Shown: one piece after another, positions 51,737 through 60,711 of the stretch
How positions within the stretch are numbered: position 1 is the first letter of the stretch
Layout: every line of letters starts with the position of its first letter
Assembly (NCBI RefSeq): GCF_000711955.1
Contig: NZ_KL543999.1
Location: 62,001 to 126,000 of the forward strand
From: Nevskia soli DSM 19509
Lineage (GTDB): Bacteria > Pseudomonadota > Gammaproteobacteria > Nevskiales > Nevskiaceae
Length of the DNA stretch: 64,000 bases
Direction: 5' to 3'
Made by a program: the position numbers and the translations under genes
The notes under the pieces: model-generated
Seen by the model: only the letters and a program-made list of their open reading frames with translations
Databases searched by the model: none
Told to the model about the DNA's origin: nothing

Positions 51737-52876
51737 TCAGAATACGATCACCTGCCGCACCGCCTCGCCGCTGGCCAGGCGGTCGAACGCCTCATTGACC
51801 TCTTCCAGCTTCAGGCGGTGCGTCAGCAGTCGGTCCACCGGCAGCCGCCCGGCCTTGTACAGGGCGATGTAGCGCGGCAGGTCGCGTGAAGGCACCGCCG
51901 AGCCCATGTAGGAACCCTTCACCGTGCGCTCCTCGGCCACCAGGCTGACCGCCGGCACCGAGAACATCTTGCTCGGATGGGGCAGCCCGGCGGTGACCGT
52001 GGTGCCGCCGCGCCGCGTGGCCGCATAGGCCTGTCCCAGTACCACTTCGCTGCCCACCGTCTCGATCGCATGGTGCGCGCCGCCGCCGGTGGCGGCCTTC
52101 ACCGCGGCCACCGGGTCTTCGTTGCGTGCATTGATCACATGCGTGGCGCCGAGTTGCCGCGCCAGTTCCAGCTTGGCCGGCAACACGTCCACCGCGACGA
52201 TGGGGTGCGCACCGGAGGCATGGGCGCCGAGCAGGGCGGCGAGGCCCACGCCGCCCAGGCCGAACACCGCCACGCTCTCGCCGGCGGCCACGCGCGCGGT
52301 GTTGACCACGGCGCCGACGCCGGTCATCACCGCGCAGCCGAACAGGGCGGCGATCTCGGGCGGCAGGTCCGCATCCACTTTCACCGCCGAGCGGGCCGAA
52401 ACCACCGTCATCTCGGTGAAGCCAGACACGCCCAGGTGATGATGCAGGGTGCCCTCGCCATCGCCATGCCAGTAACGCTTGCCGGACAGCAGCGTGCCGG
52501 CGGTATTCGCCGCCGCGCCGGGCTCGCACAGGGCAGGGCGCCCGGCCGCACAGGGGTTGCAGTGGCCGCAGGAAGGCACGAAGGAAAACACCACCTGTTC
52601 GCCCGGACTGAAGTCCGCCACGCCGGGCCCGCATTCCAGCACCTCGCCGCTCGCTTCGTGGCCGAGCACCATCGGCATCACCCGCGGGCGCGAGCCGTCG
52701 ATCACCGACAGGTCGGAATGGCACAGCCCTGCCGCCCGCACCCGCACCAGCAATTCGCCGGGGCCGGGCGGATCCAGTTGCAATGTCTTGATGCGCAGCG
52801 GCTTCGACACCGCATACGGTGCCGGCAGCCCCATTTGCCGCAGCACCGCACCACGCACTTCCCGGCGGCCGCTCAT
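51737..52876 (-). CDS. Zinc-dependent alcohol dehydrogenase (MDR family, class III-like)
   Basis: A 379-residue medium-chain alcohol dehydrogenase. Catalytic zinc ligands are the Cys in AAGLCHSDLS and the His in VLGHEASGEV; the structural zinc lobe is PSCGHCNPCAAGRPALC. The NAD site is AVFGLGGVGLAALLG, with the acidic residue in VDVLPAKLELA pointing to NAD. The ATG at 52876 overlaps the stop of the upstream thioesterase gene (ATGA) and has GGGGAG upstream. With the thioesterase it forms a small unit divergent from an AraC regulator, probably for alcohol or aldehyde turnover linked to acyl-CoA. Confidence 0.92.
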   Translation of the reverse strand: MSGRREVRGAVLRQMGLPAPYAVSKPLRIKTLQLDPPGPGELLVRVRAAGLCHSDLSVIDGSRPRVMPMVLGHEASGEVLECGPGVADFSPGEQVVFSFVPSCGHCNPCAAGRPALCEPGAAANTAGTLLSGKRYWHGDGEGTLHHHLGVSGFTEMTVVSARSAVKVDADLPPEIAALFGCAVMTGVGAVVNTARVAAGESVAVFGLGGVGLAALLGAHASGAHPIVAVDVLPAKLELARQLGATHVINARNEDPVAAVKAATGGGAHHAIETVGSEVVLGQAYAATRRGGTTVTAGLPHPSKMFSVPAVSLVAEERTVKGSYMGSAVPSRDLPRYIALYKAGRLPVDRLLTHRLKLEEVNEAFDRLASGEAVRQVIVF

Positions 52877-53307
52877 GCCGGCTCCCCAGCCACCAGCAGC
52901 CGCTCCAGCGCGGTGCGCAGGGTCCCGGCGATGGCCTGGGGCCGGCGTTCGGCGCGGTCGACGAAAACGTGCACGAACCAACCCTCCGCCGCGGGCGTTT
53001 CGGCGCCCTCGCGGAACAGCCCGATCTCGTAACGCACGCTGGACCGCCCCAGCTTGGCCACCCGCAGGCCGGCATCGACGCTGTCCGGGAAGGCCAGGGA
53101 ATCGAGGAAGCGGCAATGCGATTCGGCGCAGACGCCGATGGTGTCGCCACCGTGGATGTCCAGGCCGCCCTGGCGGATCAGCCAGGTATTGATGACCGTG
53201 TCGAAGTAGCTGTAGTACTCGACGTTGTTGACGTGGCCGTAGATGTCGTTGTCCTTCCAGCGCGTGGTGATGGTCTGGAAATGCGGGTAAGCCTGGCGGG
53301 CGTTCAT
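52873..53307 (-). CDS. Acyl-CoA thioesterase (hotdog, 4HBT-like)
   Basis: A 144-residue hotdog-fold thioesterase. The signature is YGHVNNVEYYSYFDTVINTW with the catalytic Asp region (RWKDNDIYGHVNN), typical of the 4-hydroxybenzoyl-CoA thioesterase-like group that includes YbgC and FadM. It hydrolyses acyl-CoA to free acid. The ATG at 53307 gives the usual N-terminus; the longer frame adds 27 atypical residues. It overlaps the alcohol dehydrogenase start by four bases. Confidence 0.9.
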   Translation of the reverse strand: MNARQAYPHFQTITTRWKDNDIYGHVNNVEYYSYFDTVINTWLIRQGGLDIHGGDTIGVCAESHCRFLDSLAFPDSVDAGLRVAKLGRSSVRYEIGLFREGAETPAAEGWFVHVFVDRAERRPQAIAGTLRTALERLLVAGEPA

Positions 53308-53470
53308 GGCTTTCTTTGAAGGTTTGGGGCGGGGGAATCCCGGTCGCGCGCGGAAAGTGGCGATGGAGTCAGCTTTGCCGCAGCGCACAAATTAGCTTTA
53401 TGATTAATCTTCCACCGTAAAGGGCTGCTTGTAACGGGGCATTGACCCTGCGGTGTTTGCCGCATGGCGC

Positions 53471-53492
53471 TCCGGCAAACTATAGTGCCGGA
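53471..53492 (+). promoter_or_regulatory. Inverted repeat over a likely -10 box of the AraC gene
   Basis: TCCGGCA at 53471-53477 and TGCCGGA at 53486-53492 are perfect inverted arms eight bases apart. Between and overlapping them lies TATAGT (53481-53486), a good -10 box, with a weak -35 (TTGCCG) 18 bases upstream at 53457-53462. A protein bound to the repeat would block this promoter. Confidence 0.45.
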
Positions 53493-53539
53493 TACGATTG
53501 GCCGCAGCGCCACAATTTGACGAAGGAGAGGGAGAGAGG

Positions 53540-54610
53540 ATGCGGGATTCAGGAGTCCTCCTGCAAATCATTCACGCCGGCATGGTCAAGGCCGGCCTGG
53601 ATGTGGCAGCGATCTACACCCGGCTGGGCTACCACGCCGACAAACTGACGCAAAAGGACTTGCGCACCCCCCATCGCCTGCAGGCTTTTTTCTGGGAAAT
53701 CGTCGAGGCCGTCACCGGCGATCCCGATATCGGCCTGCACCTGTGCCCGCACCTGCCGGTGTATCGCGGCGAAGTCATCGAATACCTGTTTTTCAGCAGC
53801 CCCACCTTCCGCGACGGCTGCAACCGCGCCCTCAAATACCTGCGCCTGGTCAGCGACGCGCTCGAAGTGCGCCTGGTGGAGGACGAAAAAGGCCCGCGCT
53901 TCACCGTCATCGGCGCCGCGCTGCAGGCGCCGCAGCTGCGCCACACCGAGATCTGCATGGTCTACGAGGCCATGCAGTTCGCCCGGTCCGTCACCGAAAG
54001 CAACTACAAGCCCCTGCGCGTGCGCCTGCGCTGCACCCAGCGCGCCGAAGTCTCGGAATACGAAAAAGTCTTCGGCTGCCCGGTCGAGTTCGAAGCCGAG
54101 CAGAACGAGATCTACTTCGATCCGGCCCTGCTCGAATACCGCTCGCCGCGCTGGGACCCGGACCTCCTGCGCCTGCACGAGGAACTGGCGGAAAAGCGAC
54201 TGTCCAGCATCGAGCGGCAGGACCTGATCGAGCGCATCCGCACCGTCTTCTCGCAGAAGCTGGAACTGGAGCAGTGCGACCTGGAAGACGTGGCGCAGGA
54301 GCTGGATGTCCCGGCCCGCCGCCTGCGCTTCGAACTGGCCCGCGCCGGCACCAGCTTCAGCCAGCTCCTGTCGGATTTCCGCTACGCCCTGGCGCGCAAG
54401 CTGCTGCGCAGCACCGAGGAGCCGATCGAACACATCGTCTACCTCACCGGCTTCTCCGAGCCCAGCACCTTCTACCGCGCCTTCAAGCGCTGGTCCGGCA
54501 TGACCCCGGTGCAATACCGCGAGCAGAAACGCGCCGCGGCGCGTGAGCAGAACGGCAAGGCCACCGCGGATACGCTCAGCGCCATCGTCGGCGCCACCCG
54601 CAAGGCCTAG
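53540..54610 (+). CDS. AraC family transcriptional regulator (divergent from thioesterase/ADH)
   Basis: A 356-residue regulator with an arabinose-binding-like N-terminal domain (about 1-200) and a C-terminal AraC HTH (about 235-335: VAQELDVPARRLRFELARAG, then IEHIVYLTGFSEPSTFYRAF and SGMTPVQYREQ). The ATG at 53540 is preceded by AAGGAGAGGGAGAGAG. The Arg/Ala-rich tail after the HTH is non-conserved. It is divergent from the thioesterase/alcohol dehydrogenase pair and probably controls it, an inference from the usual divergent layout. Confidence 0.92.
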   Translation: MRDSGVLLQIIHAGMVKAGLDVAAIYTRLGYHADKLTQKDLRTPHRLQAFFWEIVEAVTGDPDIGLHLCPHLPVYRGEVIEYLFFSSPTFRDGCNRALKYLRLVSDALEVRLVEDEKGPRFTVIGAALQAPQLRHTEICMVYEAMQFARSVTESNYKPLRVRLRCTQRAEVSEYEKVFGCPVEFEAEQNEIYFDPALLEYRSPRWDPDLLRLHEELAEKRLSSIERQDLIERIRTVFSQKLELEQCDLEDVAQELDVPARRLRFELARAGTSFSQLLSDFRYALARKLLRSTEEPIEHIVYLTGFSEPSTFYRAFKRWSGMTPVQYREQKRAAAREQNGKATADTLSAIVGATRKA

Positions 54611-54634
54611 ACGCGCGCCCCTTTAAGTGCCTTT

Positions 54635-54680
54635 CCCCCTCTCCCTACGAAGTGGGGAGAGGGCCGGGGTGAGGGGCGCG
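54635..54680. repeat. CCCTCTCCC-type extragenic repeat, copy 3
   Basis: CCCCCTCTCCC-TACGAAGT-GGGGAGAGGG followed by CCGGGGTGAGGGGCGC. The same unit is present at 7328 and 17137. Confidence 0.75.
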
Positions 54681-54852
54681 CAGCCGGAACTTCACGACTC
54701 GCTTCGGTCATCCTGCGAACCTGAAAAAGCTCCTGTAGATCGGATCAAGCGCAGCGGATCCGACAGCGCCCTGCGAACCCGTCGGCTCCGCCTGCGGCCT
54801 GAGCCGGCCTACGAACCGTCTCCATGGGGACGCGACGCGGCCGGCATCATCT

Positions 54853-57669
54853 TCAGCCATGCTCCGAATGCTGCGGAATCCGCGTCGAAGGTTCCGCGCC
54901 CTTGTTGGGCGAGCGCTCCGGGTGCAGGAAGGCGGCAATCGCCGGCAGCACCAGGATTGCGCCGAGCATGTTTGCCGTGAACATGAACAGCAGCAGCAAG
55001 CCCATGTCGATCTGGAATTGCAGCTGCGACATCAGCCAGGTGGTGACCGAGGCGGCGAGGGTGATGCCGGTGAAGATCACCGCCTTGCCGGTACCGCGCA
55101 GGGTTTCGAAGTAGGCCTGCCGCAGGGATTTGCCCTCGGCCAGGCCGCCGGCCATGACGCCGTAAACATAGATGCCGTAGTCGACGCCGATGCCCACCGC
55201 CAGCGCCAGCACCGGCAGGGTGGCTACCTTCATGCCGATGTCGAGCGCGGCCATCACGGCATAGCCCATCAGCGACACCAGGCCCAGCGGCAGCACGATG
55301 CAGACGATGCCGCGCCAGCTCCTGAAGCACAGCCACAGCAGCAGCAGGATCACGGCGTAGACCCATAGCACCACGCGGCCTTCCTGCGCCTCGACCACCT
55401 CGTTGGTGGCCGCCATCACGCCGACATTGCCGGTGGCCAGGGCGAAGTTGACCGGGCAATCCTTGGGCATGCCCTCGTACTTGGTCTGCAAATCCTTCTG
55501 CCGCCCCTGCGCCTCGGTGAGCTTGGCGGGGTCGGGCGCTTCGCCGGATTCGCCGAACCTGATGATGTCGTCCTGCGCCTTCTTCAGGCCCTGGAAGGTG
55601 GCGTACTGCGCATCGCAATAGGCCGCGTCGACATCCTTGGTGCGGGCGAAGAAATCCTTGCGGTTCTGCTCGTTGAAGCGTTTCACCTCGGCGACGATGG
55701 TGGCCACGGTTTCGGCCTTGTGGTCCTTGGTGAACATGTAGACCGCGATGGCGTCGCAATCGTCGTTGAGCATGCCCGAACTGGTCGGCACCAGCGCCGT
55801 GGCCTGGGCCAGGGCGAAGTGGTTGCGCGGCAGCACCAGCGCGTTCAGGCGGCCTTCGGACAGGCCCTGGTAGGCGAGCTTGGCCAGGGTCAGCATCGAC
55901 AGCGAGGAGGCCACACCCGGCGTGTTGTCCATGTCCCAGGAGAAGCGATCGACCTGGTTCATCAGCTGGTAGTCGACGCAGCCGTTGGGCTTGGATTCGG
56001 CCACCACCTTGAGCTGGTCGACGGCGATCTGGAAATTGTTGGTGATCGCGTTGAAGTCCTGGTTGAAGCGCGAGTCCGGACGCAACTCCGGCACGCCCTT
56101 GATGGCATCGCCGATCTTCAGGTCCTGCTTGCCCCACAGGGCCCAGCCGAGCACCGCGCCGCAGAAGATCAGGATGACGCTGGCCACGCCCGGTTTGGTC
56201 ACGCCGGACAGCCACCACCAGACCTTGTCCAGCACCGCGTCCTTCTTGTTCTGGCGCTCGATGAACGCGTCCACGTTCTTCAAGCGGATCATGGTCAGCC
56301 ATATCGGCACCAGCATCTTGTTGGCGACGATGATGGCCAGGCCGCCGAGCACCGCGTTGATCGACATCTCGCGGATGGTTTCGATCTTGATCAGGTAGAT
56401 GGTGGCGAAACCGGCCACGTCGGTGAGGAGGGCGATGGTGCCGGCGATGGCCAGGCGGCGGAAGGTCTCCAGCGAGGCGTCGTAGCTGTTCTTGCCATGG
56501 TGCACCTCGTCGACCCAGGCGTTGACGTACTGCACGCCGTGCGACACCGACACCGCCAGGATCAGGAACGGTACTAGGATGGCGAACGGGTCCATGCCGA
56601 AGCCGAAGCAGCGCAGCGCGCCCATCTCCCAGATCACCGCGACGATGGACGAGCCCAGCGGGATCAGGCCCAGTTTGAACGAGCCGCAGTAGATCCACAG
56701 CAGGATGCCGGTGATGACCAGGGTCAGCATGAAGAAGCCGGCGACCTGCATCGCCGCATTGGTCATGTCGTGGACGATCTTGGCGAAGCCGATGATATGG
56801 ACGTGGATGCCGTCCTTCTCGTACTTCGCGCGCAGCTTCTCCAGGTAGGCGCCGACCTTGTTGTAGTCGAGCTTGGTCGGGTCGCTATGCACGCGCAGCA
56901 CATTTTCGCGGAAGTGCTCGATCGCCGCCTGCGTCCTGTCCTGCGTCGCCAGGGTGATTTTCTGGCTGTAGTCGGCGGCGGGCGCCGCTGCGGCGTCTGT
57001 TGCGGCTCCCTCCGCCCGTGCCTGGCCGGCAGCCGGCGTTGCATCGCTCCCGCCGCCACTACCGTCACCATCGGCCGCGGGCGTGGTCGCCTGCTCCGCC
57101 GGAACCCGCTCCAGCAGTTCCGTCATGATCAGCGCGCCCCGCTGGTCGTTGGTGACGAAGCGGCCGATGGCCTGGGCCTTGGCTACGTTGGACTTGACCT
57201 TCTGCAGCACTTCCGGCGTCGGCGCGTAGTCGTGCGGAATCACCGTGGAGCCGGACAGGCCGCCTTCCACGTTCTCCACGTAAAGCAGGTTCGGGGTGAA
57301 GATCGACATGACGCGGGCGCGGTCGGCGCCGGGCAGGAAGAACACGTCGTCGGTGGCGTGCTGCAGCGCGTCCATGAACTGCGGGTTGTAGATCTCGCCC
57401 TTGTCCTTGTCCTGGATCAGCGCCACCAGCACCGTGTTGGCGCCGCCGAAGTCCTTGTAGTACTGGCGGAACTTCTGCATGTAGGGATGATCCATCGGCA
57501 CCGTCTTGAGCCAGCCGGCGTCGGGCTCCAGGCGCATGGTCTGCACGAAGAAGAACAGCGTCAGCACGATCAGGATGATGTGCGTGAGATGCCGCCGCGT
57601 GTAGATGATCGGCTCGACCGCGCGCAGAATGGCGTCCGCTACGGGTCCCGTGATTGCCTTGCCTGCCAT
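54853..57669 (-). CDS. MMPL/RND family transporter
   Basis: A 938-residue inner-membrane RND protein of the MMPL group. It has twelve likely transmembrane helices in two sets of six (first helix HLTHIILIVLTLFFFVQTM; later ones such as MLTLVITGILLWIYCG). Two large periplasmic loops are present, the first of about 250 residues with a Gly/Ala-rich insert (about 195-240). MMPL proteins move lipids or lipid-like compounds across the inner membrane using the proton gradient; no partner adaptor or TolC gene is nearby. In this operon (DUF1302, DUF1329, YCF48, MMPL) the set recurs in lipid-degrading gammaproteobacteria and probably forms an envelope lipid-trafficking system. Confidence 0.93.
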   Translation of the reverse strand: MAGKAITGPVADAILRAVEPIIYTRRHLTHIILIVLTLFFFVQTMRLEPDAGWLKTVPMDHPYMQKFRQYYKDFGGANTVLVALIQDKDKGEIYNPQFMDALQHATDDVFFLPGADRARVMSIFTPNLLYVENVEGGLSGSTVIPHDYAPTPEVLQKVKSNVAKAQAIGRFVTNDQRGALIMTELLERVPAEQATTPAADGDGSGGGSDATPAAGQARAEGAATDAAAAPAADYSQKITLATQDRTQAAIEHFRENVLRVHSDPTKLDYNKVGAYLEKLRAKYEKDGIHVHIIGFAKIVHDMTNAAMQVAGFFMLTLVITGILLWIYCGSFKLGLIPLGSSIVAVIWEMGALRCFGFGMDPFAILVPFLILAVSVSHGVQYVNAWVDEVHHGKNSYDASLETFRRLAIAGTIALLTDVAGFATIYLIKIETIREMSINAVLGGLAIIVANKMLVPIWLTMIRLKNVDAFIERQNKKDAVLDKVWWWLSGVTKPGVASVILIFCGAVLGWALWGKQDLKIGDAIKGVPELRPDSRFNQDFNAITNNFQIAVDQLKVVAESKPNGCVDYQLMNQVDRFSWDMDNTPGVASSLSMLTLAKLAYQGLSEGRLNALVLPRNHFALAQATALVPTSSGMLNDDCDAIAVYMFTKDHKAETVATIVAEVKRFNEQNRKDFFARTKDVDAAYCDAQYATFQGLKKAQDDIIRFGESGEAPDPAKLTEAQGRQKDLQTKYEGMPKDCPVNFALATGNVGVMAATNEVVEAQEGRVVLWVYAVILLLLWLCFRSWRGIVCIVLPLGLVSLMGYAVMAALDIGMKVATLPVLALAVGIGVDYGIYVYGVMAGGLAEGKSLRQAYFETLRGTGKAVIFTGITLAASVTTWLMSQLQFQIDMGLLLLFMFTANMLGAILVLPAIAAFLHPERSPNKGAEPSTRIPQHSEHG

Positions 57670-57774
57670 GCGCCGTACTCCCTGAATCCTTGTAGCGTCT
57701 GTTCCCGCTGCCGGACCCGGATCGGGGCCTTGCGCGTGGAACGATTTTTTTGGTCTGTGCTTGCTGCGATGCTG

Positions 57775-58869
57775 TTACTGCAAGGTCACGCGCCTGATCC
57801 CGGAAGTCCCCACCGTGACCAGCGCCGCGCCGTCCATCAGGGCCGCGTTCATGTTGATGTCGGTATCCACCGTCATCCGCTTGAGGGCGCCCCCGGTGAG
57901 ATCCGCTTGCATGACGCGGCCGTTCTGTCCCACCAGCAGGATGTTGCCGTCGGGTCCGGCCACCCCGCCGAACAGCGGCTCGGTGTCGTCGTGTTTCAGA
58001 TGCGTCCAGCCGGCGACTTCGCTCACCGGGTTCTGGTTGTTGCCGGCATTCTCGGCATCGGAAGCGGCGGCCTGCATCGCCGCCAGCTCCTTGGCGCTGA
58101 GCGGAGCCGCCTTGGCGACATCGGGGGCATAGAAGGCGTTGCCGCGCAGGCCGAAGATCAGCACACCGGCCTTGCCGGTGGCCAGCGCGCCGAAGTACGA
58201 GCCCGTGTAGGGCGACTTGAGGCGCGTCCAGTTCGCGCCCTTGTCCATCGAGCGCGCCAGGAAACCACGCTCGCCGGCCAGCAGCAGGCTGCCGTCGCCG
58301 AGCGCGATCAGGTTGTACAGGTTGGGGGAATCGGCGAACGCATCGCTGTTCACCGCGTCCCAGGTCTTGCCGCCGTCGGCCGTTTTCTTGAGTGTGCCGT
58401 TGGCGCCGGCCAGTAGGCCGTTGCCGGCATCGAAGAACAGGATGTCGAAGTAGGGCTTGCCCCAGGCCGCGTCGAACTGCTGCAGCTTCCAGCTCTTGCC
58501 GCCGTCCTCGCTGTCCAGGATGGTGCCGTCGTAACCGACCGCCCAGCCGTGCACGGCATCGAGGAAGCGTACGCGGGTCAGCGTGGTATCGGCCGGCGTC
58601 GGCACCTGCTGCCACTTGGCGCCGTCCGGCGACACCAGGATGTTGCCGCGTTGCCCGACCGCCACCCAGCCGGAGCCGGCGCGGGTCAGATCGAGTAGCA
58701 GGGATGATGCGGCCCGCGCTGCGGGCTTGGAAGGCGTCGGAACCAGGGTGGTGTCGGCTCCGGTGTCATCACTGTTGTCTTCGGTCTGGGAGAAAGCCGG
58801 CTGGCAGAACATCAGCGCGGCCCCCGCCGTCACCGCCAGCACAGTCCAACGATTCATTCCACGCTTCAT
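57775..58869 (-). CDS. YCF48-related exported beta-propeller protein
   Basis: A 364-residue exported protein with a signal peptide (WTVLAVTAGAALMFCQPAFS). The body is made of YCF48-type propeller blades (SGWVAVGQRGNILVSPDG, RFLDAVHGWAVGYDGTILDS, GGKSW repeats), about six to seven in number. YCF48/BNR-like propellers act as assembly scaffolds in photosystem II; in this operon type the role is unknown, but it is constant, lying before the MMPL gene. Start at 58869 with GGAGAG some 10 bases upstream; MNRWTVL at 58857 is an alternative. Confidence 0.9.
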   Translation of the reverse strand: MKRGMNRWTVLAVTAGAALMFCQPAFSQTEDNSDDTGADTTLVPTPSKPAARAASSLLLDLTRAGSGWVAVGQRGNILVSPDGAKWQQVPTPADTTLTRVRFLDAVHGWAVGYDGTILDSEDGGKSWKLQQFDAAWGKPYFDILFFDAGNGLLAGANGTLKKTADGGKTWDAVNSDAFADSPNLYNLIALGDGSLLLAGERGFLARSMDKGANWTRLKSPYTGSYFGALATGKAGVLIFGLRGNAFYAPDVAKAAPLSAKELAAMQAAASDAENAGNNQNPVSEVAGWTHLKHDDTEPLFGGVAGPDGNILLVGQNGRVMQADLTGGALKRMTVDTDINMNAALMDGAALVTVGTSGIRRVTLQ

Positions 58870-58924
58870 TGCACATGCTCTCCGCTAACGGACGCGCTGC
58901 CTTGTTAACAGCTCCATCGTCATG

Positions 58925-58979
58925 CCGGCGAAAGCCGGTATCCAGGGCCCGGTGCGTTGCACCCGCGACCCTGGATACC
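58925..58979. repeat. CCGGCGAAAGCCGG-type extragenic palindrome
   Basis: CCGGC-GAAA-GCCGG at 58925-58938 is followed by GGTATCCAGGG (58937-58947), which pairs with CCCTGGATACC (58969-58979), 11 perfect bases. It is a member of the widespread GTCATCCCGGCGAAAGCCGG repeat class, within the gap between the YCF48 and DUF1329 genes. Confidence 0.75.
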
Positions 58980-59024
58980 AACCCATCCCGTCAGGACGAC
59001 CTGCCTTTCGGCGATGGGACGCCC

Positions 59025-60641
59025 TTACTTGGTCTGCGACTTGTGATTCAGATTGTTCGGCGAGAAATAATCGTCCTTGAAGTCCACCTTGAAGTCGGAA
59101 ATCTTGTCCTCGTTGGACAGGGCGGTGATGAAATAGCGGCCGCTCTGCAGGTCGTAGATGATTTCCGGAATGCCGGTGACGGTCGGCACGAAGGGCACGG
59201 TGATCAGCTGCGCTTCCTGCACCTTCCACAGCTGGTCGCGGTTGTCGTAGTCGTCCACCGCTGCGATGGCCCAGCTGTCTTCGTCCACGTAAAAGGTGCG
59301 CCGCTTGAACTGGTGGCGCAGGCCAGCCTTCAGCGTGGCGTCCACCACCCACACGCGATGCAGCTCATAGCGCGCCAGGTTCTGGTTGATGTGACCCGGG
59401 CGGATGATGTCCTTGTACTTGATCAGCGGCGCGTTGATCAGGAAGGAGTCGTAGGCGATGTACATGTCCTTCTTGCCCAGCAGCTTCCAGTCGTAGCGGT
59501 CCAGCGCGCCGTTGAAGACGTCGACCTGGTCGTTGAACTGTTCGCCGTCGGTGCCGATGTAGGGGTTGTCGTAACCAACGTCCGGCGCGCGGTTGACGCG
59601 GCCCAGGCCCGGGTTGTAGATCCACGCGTCGCGGCCGCTGCCGCCGGCGCCGGAGCTTTCATGCACCAGGATCAGCTGGCCGGCCACGCGCGGCGGCGAC
59701 AGCACCTCGGAGAGGTAGTACAGCAGGATCTTGGTACCCGGATTGGCTTCCTTCAGGTTCGAGTACTTGAACTTCACATCCTCGACCAGCTTGGTGATCT
59801 TGTAGGAGCCGTCCTGCTTGACGATGGCCTGGTTGTTGTAGCGACGCACCGCGGCCCCGCGGTAGCGCATCTTGTGGTTCCACAGCACCTCGGCGCCGGT
59901 CTTCGGGATCGGGAAGGGGAAGCCCAGCACCGCGCCCTCGACGTCGTCGGTGCCCTTGAGGCTGGCGCTGGTGGCGTTCTTGATGGTGGCCTGGTTGATC
60001 TGGTCCGGAAAAAAGGCGCTGCGCACCGTCGGATACACGATCATCTTGTAGTCCGGGTACTTGGCGAACATCGCCTTCTGTCCCGCGGTCAGATGGTCGC
60101 CGTACTTGGCCAGGTTGTCCTTGGTGATGATGAACTGCGGCGCCTCGAACTTGCCGCCGCCGCCGATCTGTTCGCGCTGGCGCTTGGCCAGTGCCTGGAG
60201 ATTGCCGTCAGCGGGGAAGCCCGGCACTTGCTTGGCCGCCGCTTGCTGGTCGGCGCTCAGCTCGGACACGCTCTTCGGCAGCTTGCCGATGATGGTGTCG
60301 ATCTGCTTGGAGATGGCGGGGTAGTCGGCCAGCGTGAAGCTGTCCAGGTACTTGAGCAGGGCGTCGAAGTCCCCCGGGCTCTTGGTGCGCACCACCTCGA
60401 ACTGCTGGCGCAGGATTTCCAGGCTCTGCGGCGTCTGCGTCTTGATGTTGTCGTCGAAATTCTTGCCGCCGATCCAAGCCGGGATGGTGCCGTCGCCGTT
60501 GCCTGCCGCAGTGGCGCCCACCGCCGTCAGGTCCTTGCCCAGCCGCGCCGCTTCTTCAGCGGTGGCCGTGGCGTATGCCGCCGAGGACAGCGCAAGGCAG
60601 GCCGTGCCGGCCGCCAGTGCCACCCATTGTCTGCTGTTCAT
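59025..60641 (-). CDS. DUF1329 protein, exported (paralogue of the one at 15746)
   Basis: A 538-residue exported protein. The ATG at 60641 gives a signal peptide (WVALAAGTACLALSSAAYA), with GGAGAAAAGAGG upstream. DUF1329 body: ARLGKDLTAVGATAAGNGDG near the start, NLAKYGDHLTAGQKAMFAKY, YELHRVWVVDATLKAG, FYVDEDSWAIAAVDDYDNRD. These match the second DUF1329 protein at 15746 motif by motif, but this copy is 80 residues longer. It lies between the DUF1302 gene (70 bases upstream) and the YCF48 gene and should carry a lipid-like cargo through the periplasm. Confidence 0.93.
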   Translation of the reverse strand: MNSRQWVALAAGTACLALSSAAYATATAEEAARLGKDLTAVGATAAGNGDGTIPAWIGGKNFDDNIKTQTPQSLEILRQQFEVVRTKSPGDFDALLKYLDSFTLADYPAISKQIDTIIGKLPKSVSELSADQQAAAKQVPGFPADGNLQALAKRQREQIGGGGKFEAPQFIITKDNLAKYGDHLTAGQKAMFAKYPDYKMIVYPTVRSAFFPDQINQATIKNATSASLKGTDDVEGAVLGFPFPIPKTGAEVLWNHKMRYRGAAVRRYNNQAIVKQDGSYKITKLVEDVKFKYSNLKEANPGTKILLYYLSEVLSPPRVAGQLILVHESSGAGGSGRDAWIYNPGLGRVNRAPDVGYDNPYIGTDGEQFNDQVDVFNGALDRYDWKLLGKKDMYIAYDSFLINAPLIKYKDIIRPGHINQNLARYELHRVWVVDATLKAGLRHQFKRRTFYVDEDSWAIAAVDDYDNRDQLWKVQEAQLITVPFVPTVTGIPEIIYDLQSGRYFITALSNEDKISDFKVDFKDDYFSPNNLNHKSQTK

Positions 60642-60711
60642 GCCTCTTTTCTCCTGTCTGCCGCTCGAAACCCGATCGATGAAAATGCCGGCACCGCAGC
60701 CGCGGTGCCGT

